5,484 bases of DNA from contig JAPSJU010000153.1 in assembly GCA_031178025.1 (NCBI GenBank), positions 1 through 5,484 of the forward strand. The letters run 5' to 3'. This DNA comes from Agromyces sp. (lineage in GTDB: Bacteria > Actinomycetota > Actinomycetes > Actinomycetales > Microbacteriaceae). The translations under genes and the position numbers were made by a program. Below are positions 5,402 to 5,484 of this stretch, piece after piece; the stretch's first letter is position 1, and every line of letters starts with the position of its first letter. The notes beneath the pieces were generated by a model. That model had not been told where the DNA came from. It worked only from the letters and a program-made list of their open reading frames with translations, and searched no databases.

Positions 5402-5484
5402 GTGACGACACCCACGGCGACGGATGCCGCCCCCGCGCGCCCGGCGAGCGCCGATGCCCCCGAACGACCCGGACGCGTCGACCG
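5402..5484 (+). CDS. Unidentified gene, 5' end only
   Basis: The GTG at 5402 is preceded by GAGGAAGGA (5386-5394), a good ribosome-binding site seven bases upstream, and the frame stays open to the window end. The 27 complete codons encode a Thr/Ala/Pro-rich, probably disordered N-terminus (MTTPTATDAAPARP, then ASADAPERPGRVD). It has no hydrophobic segment or recognisable domain. The codons show the same GATGCC habit as the rest of the window, supporting real coding. Being downstream of a sirohydrochlorin chelatase and behind its own apparently regulated promoter, it may encode a siroheme-dependent sulfite or nitrite reductase, some of which have such a Pro/Arg-rich lead-in, but this is context-based speculation. 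Confidence 0.65.
   Translation, partial: MTTPTATDAAPARPASADAPERPGRVD

Overview
The window is very GC-rich, and its third codon positions are almost always G or C. The main departures are recurring GATGCC/GATGCG (Asp-Ala) and GCATCC (Ala-Ser) codon pairs. Together with a leaderless-looking regulator gene and TANNNT-type -10 elements, this suggests a high-GC actinobacterium. My best guess is a member of Microbacteriaceae (Agromyces/Microbacterium-like), inferred from codon style and not from any database match.

Layout. (1) Bases 1-2698 (+) hold a copper-handling module: the 3' end of a probably exported protein with a histidine-containing core and a His-rich tail, followed 28 bases later by a complete Cu+-exporting P1B-type ATPase (CopA). 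(2) Bases 2699-2741 form a short convergent gap with an imperfect hairpin. (3) Bases 2742-4398 hold a divergent regulator/enzyme pair: a TetR-family repressor gene on the minus strand and an alpha/beta hydrolase gene on the plus strand. They share a 91-base intergenic region containing two identical 12-bp boxes arranged around the predicted promoters, a textbook layout for a local repressor controlling itself and its neighbour. (4) Bases 4468-5226 (+) encode a two-repeat CbiX/SirB-type sirohydrochlorin chelatase, predicted to insert metal (Fe2+ for siroheme, or Co2+) into sirohydrochlorin. (5) Bases 5227-5401 are a regulatory intergenic region with a GC-rich hairpin after the chelatase stop, a tandem 20-bp-period repeat that also contains a perfect 9-bp inverted repeat, and a candidate promoter. 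(6) From 5402 a new gene starts with a good ribosome-binding site but is cut by the window end. Its product cannot be identified from 27 residues; next to a siroheme chelatase, a siroheme-dependent sulfite or nitrite reductase is an attractive but unproven guess.

How the genes work together. The copper genes probably form one transcript: the His-rich protein would bind or pass copper outside the membrane and CopA would export Cu+. The TetR/hydrolase pair looks like a self-contained, ligand-responsive unit of unknown substrate. The chelatase starts a separate tetrapyrrole/assimilation neighbourhood that continues past the window. No RNA genes, CRISPR arrays, insertion sequences or phage genes were seen. 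The most original material is non-coding: the duplicated operator at 3418-3452 and the unexplained tandem repeat at 5279-5316. I found no clear evidence of an entirely new biological system.
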